Shown here: piece by piece, positions 22,440 through 33,900 of the stretch | Position numbering within the stretch: position 1 is the first letter of the stretch | How the letters are laid out: every line of letters begins with the position of its first letter | Origin: Isoetes taiwanensis | Lineage: Eukaryota; Streptophyta; Lycopodiopsida; Isoetales; Isoetaceae | Assembly: GCA_021234155.1 (NCBI GenBank) | Contig: JAJEKV010000059.1 | Location: forward strand, 539,844-603,843 | Direction of reading: 5' to 3' | Length of the DNA: 64,000 nucleotides | Program-made: the position numbers and the translations under genes | Notes under the pieces: model-generated | What the model was told of the DNA's origin: nothing | Databases searched by the model: none | Seen by the model: only the letters and a program-made list of their open reading frames with translations

Positions 22440-25400
22440 TTGGTTAATTCACGCTTTTGCGATGGCCCGGAGAAGGGATTATTCCTCGGCGGCAGAAGTG
22501 GGTGGCTGGGATCTTGTGGCCCGAAGAAGATTGGAGCAAATGTATGGACGAACCATTGAATCCTTTAAAGAAAAAAGGCAAAATAAAAATTTATTTTTGT
22601 CGCACTCATCCGAACAACAATTGGAGGACTTGGTCGGAGTTCCCGTATCCTAAAAGCGGGATTACCAAACAACAATTGAGGAAACTTCGTTGCTTTGGCA
22701 TTTGCTTGGGAGCATTGTGGTCGTGTGAGAGCAAGATCATGAGGGTCATAAGATAAATTGGGATGCATACAAGTCCACGAGTTCTTGTTTGGTCGAAAAA
22801 AAAAACCAAGGGATGATATGGATGTAAAGAAAGAAGATGTTAAAAAAATGAAAACCGCATACATCGCCGAGGCCAAAGCACACCTCGAGCCTTTCAGGCG
22901 GAAGAACACCTCGGATGGAATTAAAAGCGAAATCAGGTCAGCCAAATGAATTTTTTCTGTTTTGCAATTGTAGTTTCAATATTTCTTTGATTGATGAGGA
23001 AGTAAAGAAGTTGGAAACAGAGTTAGATAAGCTGTCAAGCGATTTGGCTAAGATTATTAGTAAGATTGAGGTTGACAACAACTCCCTAGCACGGGAGCAA
23101 GTAATGATTGAGATAGCAAAGAAGGAGGTGAGTAGACTCTGAATGAATTATCCGCTTTGAATGATAAAGCAGATAAAAAGCGGATGAAGATTTGACCCCA
23201 TTGCAGATTTGAAGCATAAAATAAGTGGAGCTTTTTTCTGCTCCCAAACTGGAAGCTTGCCTTCAAAGGTAAGTGTTGAAGCGATGAGCGAAAGGGAGAA
23301 GAAGCAAAGGCTAAAAGCCTCTTTAGAATTCAGACTTCAAAGCGGGTCCGTTTAGAAGCTGCTAGGCGTTGATGCACCAGGGACGCCGGGGAATCTCTAT
23401 CATGACTATGAAGAGCATTGCCGAGGTTTTATGGAGAACTCATGTCTTTGCATGTGGATTGGTATTCAATCCACAATATACTTTGAGTATGAAGTTGCCA
23501 TGTGAACATGCCTATCACTTGGCATGTTGCATGCTACGTATGAAAAGAAGGCATGCTTCGGTGCTTAAAGGAAGTTCCTGGGGATTTGTTTGTGGAACTT
23601 GGTTTTAGAAGTTGGAAGTGAAGATGGAGTCGAGGTAGCCATCGGTGATTGGGTTTGGAGCGAGGCACTAGTAGTGCTTTTGCTTCACCCTACAAACAGT
23701 CAACTTCTTCACCACAATTTGTTGCTGAGTCTCCATTAGTTCCTCGATTATACTCTAGCGGTTGTGGCATCACCAAAACACGTTACAAAAGGCTGTGGCA
23801 TCATCAAGTCCTGTTACAATGGCTAGTTGAAGCATTAAAAAAAGGTAACCATTTGGTGTTTTTATGTGTTTGTTTTGTAAACTTTATTTCATGTCTATTC
23901 TAACTAGTTTCCCTTGATTTCAGATTGCTAAGGAAAAGCCCAAAAAGAGAGTAAAAGCGTGCACTAGTGGTTGACAAAGACGATGAAGAAGAAGAGCACG
24001 AACAGACCGCTTCGCGGTTGTGAGCACCATAAAGTCGAGGTTGAGGAGAGTAGAACTGCAGGAGAAAGCTCAGGGGTTGATGAAGTTGTAGATCCGGGAC
24101 GAAAGAAGTTGGTGGTCTTGATCACATTGCAACAAAAGGTGGCGATAAAGGGAAGAATGTAGAAGAAGAAGAAGAACAAGTACAAGCACACGCAGCGGTG
24201 GAGAAGAAGAAGAAGGGTAGGCCCCTAAGAAGATGCCAACACAACCTCCAAAAGGTGATCCTCGAATGTTATTTACAAAATGTTAACTGGTCGGTGTCCG
24301 GGTTGATTAATGCGAGTTCACGAAAACTTTGAAATAAGCTGTTAAATTGATGTCGAAATTGATGTTAGGATTTATTAAATTGATGTCGAAATTGTTGATG
24401 TTAAATTTAAGACTGAATTGTTGATGTTCTGAATTGTTGAATTGAATTTAAGGCTGTTAAATTGATGTGAAATTATTGATGTTTGAGTTTTTGTTTTATG
24501 AATGTTGCGGACCCTTAGAAAAGAAAAACTTGTCATCCTAGACTTAAATGGAGTTCTGGTGAGCACATTCCAAAAAGAACCGAATTAAAATTCAAACAGA
24601 GCTAAAGAAGCATTATGCGGGGAAAAGTGGTGGTGTGCGCACTGTACCGGGGGCTGATAAAGTTTTTAGAAGGGTGCTTTGCGATTTGAGGTAGCCATAT
24701 GGTCTTCTATGATGAAGCACAACATCATAGAAATCCTAAATGTTATAGTGCCACCTTCCTTTATAGGAAGGTTCAAGTTCATTTGGGGTCGAGGAAGAGT
24801 CGTAGGTGATGCCTTTCAATTTTCGAGGGAATCCGAACAAGCCAGTGCTTATGAAGCCAATTGTAAAAGTGTATGAGGCTTTTGAGGATGTAGGGGAGCT
24901 AGTGCTAGTTGATGACTCATTGTACAAGACTTTCTTGTCCCCACAAGACACTTGCTTCATAATTGAAAAATTTGATAATGACATCAATGACAAAGGTTTC
25001 AATTTCTTAGCTGCATTTCTGCAAACTTGGCTCCATGCCAAGAATCCTCAAAAGTGGTTGCACGAGCAGTATGTTGAAGATAAAGTTCAAGAAGAGGACA
25101 TCGACATACTTAGGCTTCTGGCTGACCATCTAAGTGAGCTAGCGAGGTGGAAAGTGGCTATTCTCAAAAGCATTCAGTTAATGAAGGAAATTGTTAACGT
25201 ATGTTGTTTAATTTCATTTAGTTGTGTTGTTATGCTATTGAAGTGATTGTAGTAATGTCATTGCTTTCAATTCATTTAGTTGCATTTTTTGTATGTTGTT
25301 TGATTTGAATTACTTGGTTTGACAGAACCTAGAAGTTGCAGTGCCTGAGGAAGCAATTGAGGTAACTACTGCTGCATCAACTCATAATAAAAATGATAGC

Positions 25401-25745
25401 AACATAGAAACAGATAAGCAACAGGTTCACATGGAGCATGTTTTGGAGAAAATAGAAACAGAAGTACAAGTTGGTAGCCAGGAGATGTCTAAGCTACAAG
25501 GCTTCATAGATGATATAAGTATAAACATACTGATGCAGGCGGGAGATAAAGTACATGAAGATAATAATAACAATCCTGCAGGTAATAATACTGATTTTGT
25601 CAATGAACAGGATGAAGAGCCTGCAAGAGAAGATAAAACACAAGATACTACTCTTATTGCCGATACAGGCACTTCAAATGATGCAAAGAAGGAATTCTCC
25701 AGAAGTAGAATAAGAGTCTATAGACTCTTTTCAATATTTATGTAA
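22440..25745 (+). pseudogene. Transposon-borne gene: coiled coil, zinc-like segment, FCP1-like HAD phosphatase
   Basis: Plus-strand exons appear to be: about 22,445-22,935 (basic, helical); 22,996-23,126 ending at GTGAGT with the coiled coil 'EEVKKLETELDKLSSDLAK'; about 23,150-23,272 ending at GTAAGT; a Cys/His segment near 23,450-23,560 (ACG, then PCEHAYHLACC); a basic stretch; then 24,500-25,200. The last has HAD motif I 'LVILDLNGVL' (24,541 codes the D nucleophile), motif II 'FEVAIWSS', a lysine in 'KPVLMKPIVKVYEAF', and motif IV 'ELVLVDDS', the order found in FCP1/SCP-type phosphatases. The tail (25,327-25,745) is Gln/Glu/Asp-rich and ends in a stop. One-base shifts occur near 24,690 and 24,800. 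Function in the element is unknown. Confidence 0.65.
24336..24480 (+). repeat. Imperfect AT-rich direct repeats in an intron
   Basis: The words 'taaattgatgtcgaaatt' and 'attgttgatgtt' recur several times in about 145 bp. They lie between the basic exon and the HAD exon of the transposon-borne gene, so probably within an intron. Confidence 0.6.
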
Positions 25746-26329
25746 CTTAGCCCATTGTATGTAACCAGAAAAAAGACAAACAAGTGAGTTGTACGTTTTT
25801 GTACATATATTGTAACAATTTTGTATCTAATGAATATAATATTTTGCACTTTGCAGAGTTTCTACTTGCAAAATTGTTGTCCCAGTTTATATTTGAATGT
25901 AATGGTTTCTCCTATGCTTGTCTCAGTATCAAAGATAAAGTCCAAATCCTAATTGGTTAAACAAACAAACACGTATATGAAGCCAATCTTTGAACATATG
26001 CATGTAAAAAGGGTTTAGAGTATTTACTTTGTGCATTGTCTTGAGCAGTCCCCAATTGAACACTTGCGAAAGTTTCCACCATTTGTTTCCAAGGACCAAA
26101 CGAAGGGAATGACGGTTAAGCATAAACTCGAAAACAATTAGCACGCCGCCAGACAAAGCGTAAAATGAGACAAAGCACCAAAGAAGGTACATTGCACAAG
26201 TCGGTCGGGACTACAAATTTCGTGCAACAAAGAATTTGTTAGCTTCCATTGATAGGTTTGTTAGAAACAATAGGTTTGTTAGAAACAATGTAGCAAAGCA
26301 ATGAGCCACTTTACATGTGAATGATGTGC
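25746..26329. other. Spacer between the convergent transposon genes
   Basis: AT-rich, no convincing exon on either strand. The plus-strand gene ends at 25,745 and the minus-strand transposase ends at 26,330, so both polyadenylation regions should lie here. A direct duplication 'gtttgttagaaacaa' is present around 26,253-26,285. Confidence 0.6.
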
Positions 26330-29300
26330 TTACGCCTCTTGAGCGTAGCGTAAAAAACGGTCGGCGGTGTTAGCGAGTCTACGAGGAAGGGATGCCATCA
26401 CTTTTTGGCATGTCTCTTCACTCATCTTGAACTTGTTGTTGCCAAGATTCTCCATATCAAATTTCACTTGTCTAATAAGGTGACTGTACACACTAGCAAC
26501 CGGCTTGTCCACTAATAACTCAAAGTTGAGTGCATCTGTCTGCTTGTAGTAGTGGCCAGAAACTATGACTTCTCCCACACCAAATGCAGAACCCCATGAG
26601 TCTTCATATGCATCTAACAATGTATTTTTAGTCTCTGTACACCTAAGAACATAAAGTCAACTCCTTCATCATCCTCACGGATCTGCATTCTGACAAAGTT
26701 ATCTCCAACTTCTAGAGCAGTAACTCGAGGTATTCATTAGCCTCATCATCATCCTCTTCTTCATCCTCATCCTCATCTTCATCTTGAACTGCTTTTTTTG
26801 TTGGTGATTGTTTTCTGTAGATTTCTTCAACTTCGGGTTTCATTTGTGGACCAAGCTCCCAATCGAGCTTTGTTCATGCAATCATCCCATTTTCCATGAA
26901 AGCAAAAGGGACAGAAACAAGAGAGGCACCTGTGGGCAACTTTTGCAGGATTTGTTTTGTCACATGGTCTGATGGAATGAAGTTTAGAGCTCCCACAAAG
27001 TGATCTCCATTCCCTCTTTTCAGATTTGTCTACATTTTCGGGTTCAATATGCCAAAAAACCGCAATATAGAACGAGAAAAATGTCACCTCAAATGAAGAA
27101 GAATGCAATGGTACTGATTGAATTTACCTTCTTATATTTGGGTGCGGTGGGTTGTTCATCATATACCAATTCATGAAATCCACAACGTCTTTGCACGCGC
27201 TCAATTTCCGGGAATCATACTTCAATTGTTCTCTTGCCAAAATCCTTTTTAGGATTGCACCTTGTCCATCATGTTCTCCTTTCCCATGAGAGCTGGCAAA
27301 AAAATTCCATTCATACTCAATTCCTTCACTATTGACATAGTTCCTTCCTAAATGTCTTGCTCCTTTGAACTGTGCTGTGCAACCATCACTCCAAAAAATA
27401 TGTTTGTTGTACAAAATATTTTGTACTCTGAGCCAGTCTGCATGAACTTTCAAGCAATGTTGTACAAACTCACTGCTATGATCTCTATCATCTGAAATAT
27501 AAAAATGTACTTCCTTTATGATTCTCCTCTCATTACTGCTGATGATCTGCTGAGTTGTCTTCCTCTTTCTTTGCTGCTTTTCCTTCTCTAGTTCCCTTCT
27601 CTCTGCTTCCTTAGCTTCCATATCTTCTATCTCATCCCGGGTTGCATGTCTATATGTGATATGAACCAAAATTGATGCCTGATCTGTGTGCCAGTGGCAA
27701 GATTGTGCCTCTTTCTGAATTTTAAAACTGTAATTTTCAGCAAAATCAATAACCGAGACAACTGCACCTTCAGGAAAAGTATCCAAGCACTTCCTGAATT
27801 GCTTTGTCTGCCAGTGTGCAACATAATTGTGTGGGATGAATTGTACCAGTGTCTTCGAAGCATGCTGCTGGAATTGGGTCAGGCTCTCTTTCTTGTATGC
27901 AAGTCTAGTTACCTTTCTTTGGTTTCTTTCCCGCCATTTTTTCTTGGTGGTCTCCTTCATGTAACCAACCTCTTCTTTGTTTTTGAAAACAAAGATCAGC
28001 TGTAAGTTTGCAGCACAAGCACAACAATCACAAGCACAAAAATCATTTAAGCACAAATGCCAAATACACTACCTTTTCAAACTGTTTCCACTCCACTTTG
28101 TAATCAGACTCCTCCTTCTCCTTTGGACATATTGGCAACCTGTTTGTAATACCACCGAATTTGTTTGTAAGATGTTGCATCAATCATCTTAACAACTCAA
28201 AATAGAATGTTCAAACATCTTAACATTAAAAAAAGAGTACCTTTTCAATCCACAATCCTTGCATGCCACCATCAGACAATTATGTTTGTGCCACTCTTCA
28301 TCTTCATCCTTAGGGCAGATCATTTGCCTCCAAAAATCACTAGTGGATTTATAAACATGGTTCTTGGCTGCACAAAAGTTACCATCACCACAAACGGCAC
28401 AAATACGGTTGCAATCTTTATGCACGCCATTTGGACTGCTCGATTTTGTTGAGTGCTTGCATCACATATTCAAAGTGCATGTGATATTGGCGTGACAAGT
28501 TTCTCTTTTCATTTAAAAGCCTCACAAATGATGGCTTCAGCAATTCAAATGTGCGCTGGGTAATCTTAATGTCATTATATTCCTTCTTGAAGTTCATGTA
28601 AAATTGCAACTGCAAACAAAGAAGATCTATATAGAAACAGATATATGCAACAGAAGAAACATACTAAGCAGGGAAATCACCTGAGATATTTCAAGCAGTT
28701 GTATTGGATGATCAATTTTATCGCCATCCGCTGTAACAAACTTTCTTACATGCTTCCTCAGTATGGTGAAACTCGTGTGTTTTACGTCGGGAACTTGTAA
28801 ACACAATTCCTAACCTCAAAATCACTCAATGCATCACACCTCTTTTTCCTTGAAAACATTGACCACCGGACCACATTCTTGGAGTGCGCCATTATTCTTC
28901 TTCTGGTTGCAGCAACAACAGATTTTCTAGATATATGAAGGAGACGTGCGACAGCAGATTGGTTGATGGATTTTGCTGATGAAGATATCATTTGCAAAGT
29001 AGACTTTCTTGCTTGCAATACATCTGTCTTCCTTAATTTCTTTTTTTCATTGAGTGTCTCCTGAACATTTTTAATCACATTCTTCATGATCTTGCTTTGA
29101 TCATGATCAACAAAATCCACTTCCGATTGGTAATTTAGCCTTCACTCTCTTCACAAATTTGTGCACCACCATTGCTTTATCCCCTTCTTTCAAAGGCTTT
29201 GTGATTTCGTTGAAATAATCGTCCATTTTTGGACAATTCTTGAAGCCTTCTCGACTCGGGCCTCGTTCAATTTCGTGGTGCAAGTTTCTTTTCTCTCTCT

Positions 29301-29400
29301 CCCTTTCTCTTTTTTTTGTCTTGATTGCCTTCTTCTCTCGGCTTGAATTTCCCGGAAAACTTTGAGTCTCTTTTCCTCATCCAAATCAGAAACCGGGTTG
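26330..29400 (-). pseudogene. DDE-like transposase gene of the 7.6-kb element
   Basis: Minus-strand exons in order: basic N-terminus (about 29,400-29,190); HTH-like 'INQSAVARLLHISRKSVV' (in 29,120-28,782); exon to 28,681; 28,609-28,241 with 'TFELLKPSFVRLL' and a Cys/His segment (CAVCG...CPK...WHKHNCLMVACKDCG); 28,139-28,073; the large exon 27,999-27,128; then a C-terminal exon with 'RCLSCFCPFCFHGKWDDC'; an acidic run; and a final part ending at 26,330. In the large exon the probable catalytic acids are D in 'VIDFAENYSF', D in 'FWSDGCTAQF' and E/D in 'SSHGKGEHDG'. Splice phases are clean from 28,609 to 27,128, but one-base shifts occur near 28,790, 28,440, 26,840, 26,720 and 26,640, and one acceptor reads GCG instead of GCAG (about 27,060). 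Confidence 0.75.
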
Positions 29401-29710
29401 ATCCATTGAGGATCTTGATGTCTGAGAGAATTTTTGCGATCTGAGAAACCGTGGATCTACAAAGAACAGTTCGTTTCAGTGAGGTACAAGCTGAATGATC
29501 ATTCCCGCCACAAAAGAATTCAAGAAAAACAGACCCCGCCATCTCAAAACAGATCGCGCCGGATCATTTTGAACCCGAATTTGATTTTTGGAGCAGCCAT
29601 GTCATCGATCCAGGAAGCAATTTGCTAAAATGGATCATCGTGTTCCGCTCTCAAAGCACCCCAAGCCGGCCGAGATCAAGCACCTAAAAGCAGAGCGTCC
29701 GGACGGGTGC

Positions 29711-29743
29711 TTTTGTACCCCAATATCTAACTTAGACCCATAG
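29711..29743. repeat. Right terminal inverted repeat and target duplication of DNA transposon
   Basis: TIR 29,711-29,739 ends CTTAGACCC and is followed by ATAG (29,740-29,743), matching the 4 bp left of the other TIR. Keeping one ATAG joins the LINE-A frame across the gap as GGLAIRFWQHSKVLVS, which confirms the duplication. Confidence 0.93.
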
Positions 29744-30840
29744 TAAAGTGTTGGTCTCCAAGTTTGTTTGGAGCGCTCTGCAGGATAGAGCATCTTCTCC
29801 TGGTGCGGTGCTATTGTTGCAGTCTCTTCGCCATTGTGTGGCGTTTGGGGAAGCCGCTGTGCGGCATGTGGAGTTGCCCAGGCCTTTGTTGTATGGTCTC
29901 CGGCCTTTCCCACATGCATCCCCTTTTCTCACGGGGGTGTTGCGGGCTTGGGACCATGTGCGTGTGCTCTTCCAGCTAGATTATGCCTCAGTTTATCACC
30001 AATCTTCTCCTTTCTTGTTGGTTCCTCTACCCCCTGCGCACTTGCCCTTGGCTGCCACTGTGCATGCTCGGATGCAGGCCCGTTGGAGGCGAGCTGCTGT
30101 GCTCACCTTGAAGGATTGGTATTGGCATGGTTAGCTAGCTTCGTGGGAGTTCTTTCGAGCTCGCTCGGGCTATCTGGGAACAAGTGGTGGGGAGTATTCC
30201 GCTACACATACCTATAGTCCCTCAGGATGATGTGGTGGTGCAGGTTTGGAAGGTTCATCTGGATGTTGTGTCTTCTTGTTTTGTGCGGTCCTGTTACCGG
30301 GTGTTGGCTATTCATGACACTCTGCCCCCTTCAGGCAAGTGATCTCTGCAGCTTCCGGGTTCTCGATGGCGCTCGGTTTGGACGTGGACATGGAGCTCAC
30401 TTCCCCCACCGAAGGTTAGGGTGCTTCTGTGGCAGGTGGTGCACCGGTGTATCAGGGTGAATGTCCTTGTGAGTCAGTTTAGGCCGGGTGTGAGCCCTCT
30501 TTGCTCTTGTTGTGGCCTTCATCGTTGAGATTTGTGGAGCATTATGCGGTTTTATGCCCTCACCGTGGCTGCATTGGGATTGGGTCGAGCCTCTCGTTTC
30601 AGGTGAGATTGACTAGCCCGCAGTTGCTGCTTCATGTGTATCCTAGTGCTTGGCCGCTCTTGCGGCAGCAAGCCTTGCATCTATGCGTGGCTTGGTTGGT
30701 GTGGTTGATTTGGAAGCGGCGGCGGTTTTTTCCTTGTGAGCCACTTTACTGCCTGTCAGTTCCCTACCACTAAGATGATTATTCCTCAGGTCATCCTCTA
30801 TGAAGCCATTTATAAAAATTGAGATCCTATTGTAAGGTTA
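29740..30840 (+). mobile_element. LINE-A, 3' part with zf-RVT region
   Basis: Continues the RT C-terminus in frame 'SKVLVSKFVWSALQ' after the transposon. Around 30,400-30,520 shifted frames read 'VRVLLWQVVHRCIRVNV' and 'RPGVSPLCSCCG', matching the zinc-binding domain (zf-RVT) that follows RT in plant LINEs. The last readable piece is 'TTKMIIPQVILYEAIYKN' near 30,770-30,825. No poly-A run is seen at the end, so the 3' border is approximate. Confidence 0.8.
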
Positions 30841-30893
30841 CCGCAACAAATGAAAATGAGTGCAAATTTTAAACTCGTATATCAAGTGGTTAC

Positions 30894-32214
30894 CTTGTTA
30901 TGAAGAACAGAAGCAGTCTCGTCAAAGCAGAGCCAACATTCTTTAACACTTATCTGCATAACAACAATAAATATTGAGATTTATGCATGGAAATACTTTC
31001 TGCAGTCAAGAATGTGAAGTACCTTTGGCGCAAAAGTGGCAAGGGAATTGTCCAGTTCCTTGGCTTTTCTAACTGCGGTCTTGTCCAAAATGGAAGAGAT
31101 ATTCTCCAATAGCAATGATGTTCCTAACCAGAAAAAGTAATATAGCTATAAATGGAAACTCCGTGCATTTCAACATATATTCTAAAACACCCATCAAGAA
31201 CTCCTGTTCCATACTCTTGTGCATAGACCTATATAAGATTATTTCAACTTGCACTTTGTTTAAATGTTTATGGGAGACTATGACATATGGAAACAATGTA
31301 TCTGGATTCCTAAGCGTTTGATGAGAAATGGGATATTTCAAAGTTTTTGGTGCTGATGATATGAGGAAGCATAGGGCTTCCACAGCAGTTGAAATGCTCG
31401 GGATATTTAACATAAATATTCAAGTTTCAGCCAAGATGGATATGCATGGTCGTATAAAGCAGGCCATGAACTTGAAACTGGAATATCATGCGCAATAGAA
31501 ACAAGCTGATCATGCAAATACTCGGCCTTGTTTAGGGGATTTTGACTCTTTCTGAGTACTAGAGACAAATTATTTGAATTATTTCACACCTCCTATTCCA
31601 ACCTAAAGAATAGAATTTCCCACGCACAAACATCATTTAAATCTTGCCCACTGAACTTCCAATATCATGTTTGGGTGAAGTTGAACTGATAAGCTAGAAA
31701 TCCCTAACATACTATATTCCGGTTAAGGTACACCAAAAGTACCTTTAGCAAACAGCATTGCCTGCAACTCTGGAGCCTGCAAGCTCCAAAGACAATGACT
31801 AGCCATTGTTAGCATCTGCTAAGGACAATAATTTTTTATGAATTCTAGCTACTATATGTTGGCTGCAACAAAAGGTAAGGAAGTTTGCACAGGCCAGCCA
31901 TATGAGCAATAGGCCTTGGAGATGTAGGAGATAAGAACATAGCATCCATCAGCATGGGCTGAAAAAAACTGACCCTCAATTCTCAAACATTTTACAGTCA
32001 AAGAGAAGTAAGCAATATCTCATGGCATCAACACTGTCACGAACATATTTCTTGGCCTCTGAAACCTAGACTCAGTTCATCAAAACAATCGATACATTTT
32101 CTTGCTTAACTTTCAATGCCATACCTTAACATCTGAGTCGATTTCAACCCTCTCATTAGCAATTATTGGACCCGAATCTAAGGCCTGAACTATATATGCT
32201 ATGGTCACGCCGGT
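30894..32214 (-). pseudogene. Methionyl-tRNA formyltransferase (FMT) gene fragment, four exons
   Basis: FMT puts a formyl group on initiator Met-tRNA in organelles. Four minus-strand exons with GT-AG borders join in phase: 32,214-32,125 ('TGVTIAYIVQALDSGPII'), 31,776-31,743 ('APELQAMLFAK'), 31,123-31,023 ('TSLLLENISSILDKTAV' to 'LATFAPK') and 30,953-30,894 ('ISVKECWLCFDETASVLHNK'). This is the order and spacing of the second half of the plant enzyme, from the end of the formyltransferase domain into the C-terminal domain. I see no N-terminal catalytic half upstream. The expected next exon (VRAFAGWPG-type) is absent because LINE-A lies there. The exons themselves show no stops, so loss by rearrangement may be recent. 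Confidence 0.82.
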
Positions 32215-33227
32215 CTAAAGGCATAAATAAAATCTTGAGATCAGATGTTTGTGTCGTATACCCGCCATGAAACAACATCGTAAGGAGGGACTGCCCAGAC
32301 ACTCAAAATACTGGCCGTCTGCCCAGGGAAGGCCTCTCCAGTTAGCCAGTTTCGAGATGGCTGCCCATCAACTGAAGCCATTGCCAGTTTACAGCCAACA
32401 ATGGGTTTGGAGCAGTTATTGGCATATTCTGGGCGTATACTGACATATACCTAGAATATGCCACAAACCCACATGAACAAGGGTTTGCCCCCTTAGGGGC
32501 AACCCAAAAAGCATAGAAATAAGCTAGGCATGCTCTTGAAGCAACTTGGCATAGAAATAAGCTAGGCATGTTCTTGAAGCAATTGTTAACAGTGAATCTA
32601 ATAGACTCCACAGCGCATCCAGGTAAATGTAGGCACCTTAATACACAAAAAAATGCGTTAGAGGCGCAAACAGGGTAAATAATCTTAAAAAAGGCATGCA
32701 AATGAAGTTATCAAATCTTCACAAAAGATCCTTCCAAATCTTCAAAAACCAGTTAAAGTAAGATCTCGGGACTCTTTTAGTAAAAGATAAACAGATTTGC
32801 TTCTTACTTGAGCTTCAGCGACACAAGCTCCAAGAAAAACTCTGAAAACCAGCTACGGCGACTGCCAGAATGCAAAATCCACAAGAACCGAAAGAATAAC
32901 ACCAAAACTATGGCGATCTGCAAAAAAATTCCGCTATGGCAACTGGTACATCATGCACACATGCTATGGCAACAGAAAAAAGGCATGCACCCATGCCAAA
33001 ACAGAGATAGCCATAGCTATGTGCACGGCTATGGCGACGAAAGCATCGTTGGAAGATAAGATAAGATAATTTTTTTTTTTTTTTTTACTTTATATACTTT
33101 GATGACGCGGCAGGCCAAAATGTGGCCCCATTTACCTTTATGTAAGGTAAAGGCCGTTGAGGCCATTATTCTAGCGGTGAGGCCATTATTCTAGCGGAAA
33201 AGGCCTGGCGGGAGCAAGGCTCGGCAA
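32215..33227. other. Non-coding stretch with a 38-bp tandem duplication
   Basis: No supported exon. A 38-bp unit starting 'gcatagaaataagctaggc' is present twice at 32,511-32,586. Around 32,870-33,050 the word 'ctatggc/gccatag' recurs on both strands. A 19-20 T run at about 33,071-33,088 and a ~20-bp direct repeat ('gaggccattattctagcgg') at about 33,159-33,198 close the stretch. Confidence 0.6.
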
Positions 33228-33900
33228 TCGGGCTATGCAAAAGTATGTTCTTGTGGATTCTGATTGGTTAACGATAATTGCCATCTATGATGCAAGGTTG
33301 ACATGCCTGAGTTGACTAAGGAAGCATTTTGAAGAAGCCTTAAAGACATGGAATACAAATCATTAATTCCAAGATAAAACACTCTGAATATTTACCCAAT
33401 CTTGGTAAATACACAATATTAATGTTTACCAAATGTTTGGTTCCAAAAAAGAGTTGGAAGCAACTTTTAGTTGCCAATATGCTTGGCTTTAAAGGAAATA
33501 TTTGCAACCAATGTTCCAACGTCTAATGAAAATACGTGCAACCATTACGTGCACAATGGTACATTCTACCATGCGTTTTTGGAGTTACATTTTTTATGTA
33601 CAAAACTATATGATGTAAGTGTGCCAGCCTCCTGTGAAACCCTTTTGACTTTGCTGATCAGCAATGAACTGTTAAATGAGGCATCATAGCCTGCCATAGT
33701 TTGGAGAGGGGATTTTTAGGCTGAACACATTTCCTATGCAAATGGGACATTCTTCCTTTCTGACATGAAGTTGCATTTGAACAGTGTTTAACGATCCATG
33801 GATGAGATAAAATTTGCTCCAAAGATATTCTGTCCTCTGGCTTGGGCTTCAACATAGCCAAAACAAGGTCTTCAGTGTTCCGTAACACAAACCCAACTAT
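33228..33900. repeat. Kinase 3'-flank block S, copy 1 (Helitron empty site)
   Basis: Matches 40,268-40,391 plus 43,245-43,740. At 33,375 or so the sequence 'aatcattaattccaagata' is continuous, whereas in copy 2 the Helitron sits between 'cattaa' and 'ttccaag'. It ends where LINE-B1 begins, inside the kinase C-terminal exon. Confidence 0.88.
33658..33900 (-). pseudogene. CAMK-like kinase C-terminal exon, copy 3
   Basis: Minus strand reads 'RNTEDLVLAMLKPKPEDRIS' then 'LEQILSHPWIVKHC', the conserved arginine and HPW motif of the last kinase subdomain, followed by a short tail and stop. This small exon is open, but it is cut by LINE-B1 at its 5' side and nothing upstream of it in the kinase is present here. 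Confidence 0.78.

Larger units (their letters stand above)
22185..29739. mobile_element. 7,555-bp DNA transposon, 4-bp TSD (Sola-like by inference)
   Basis: Bounded by perfect 29-bp TIRs and an ATAG duplication, and inserted into LINE-A. It holds a minus-strand multi-exon DDE-like transposase (about 29,400 to 26,330) and a plus-strand gene (about 22,440 to 25,745) that converges on it. A 4-bp target duplication is typical of the Sola superfamilies, and the transposase motifs (WSDGCTAQF, SSHGKGEHDG) resemble that type of DDE protein as I remember it. The superfamily call is therefore tentative, while the element's borders are directly visible. Both genes carry frame lesions. Confidence 0.88.

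Noticed and set aside
22347-22559. LINE-like 'YADYTLLYS' reading at the left end of the DNA transposon
   Set aside because: It resembles an RT YADD box only superficially; surrounding RT motifs are absent and it lies inside the TIR element.
25929-26192. 87-residue minus-strand frame in the transposon spacer
   Set aside because: Lies downstream of the transposase stop, hydrophobic and without motifs; no sign of splicing to the transposase.
31411-31521. Minus-strand open segment with 'HDQLVSIAHDIPVSSSWPAL' between FMT exons
   Set aside because: Not part of FMT as I know it, no clear splice borders, and no family recognised; probably intronic.
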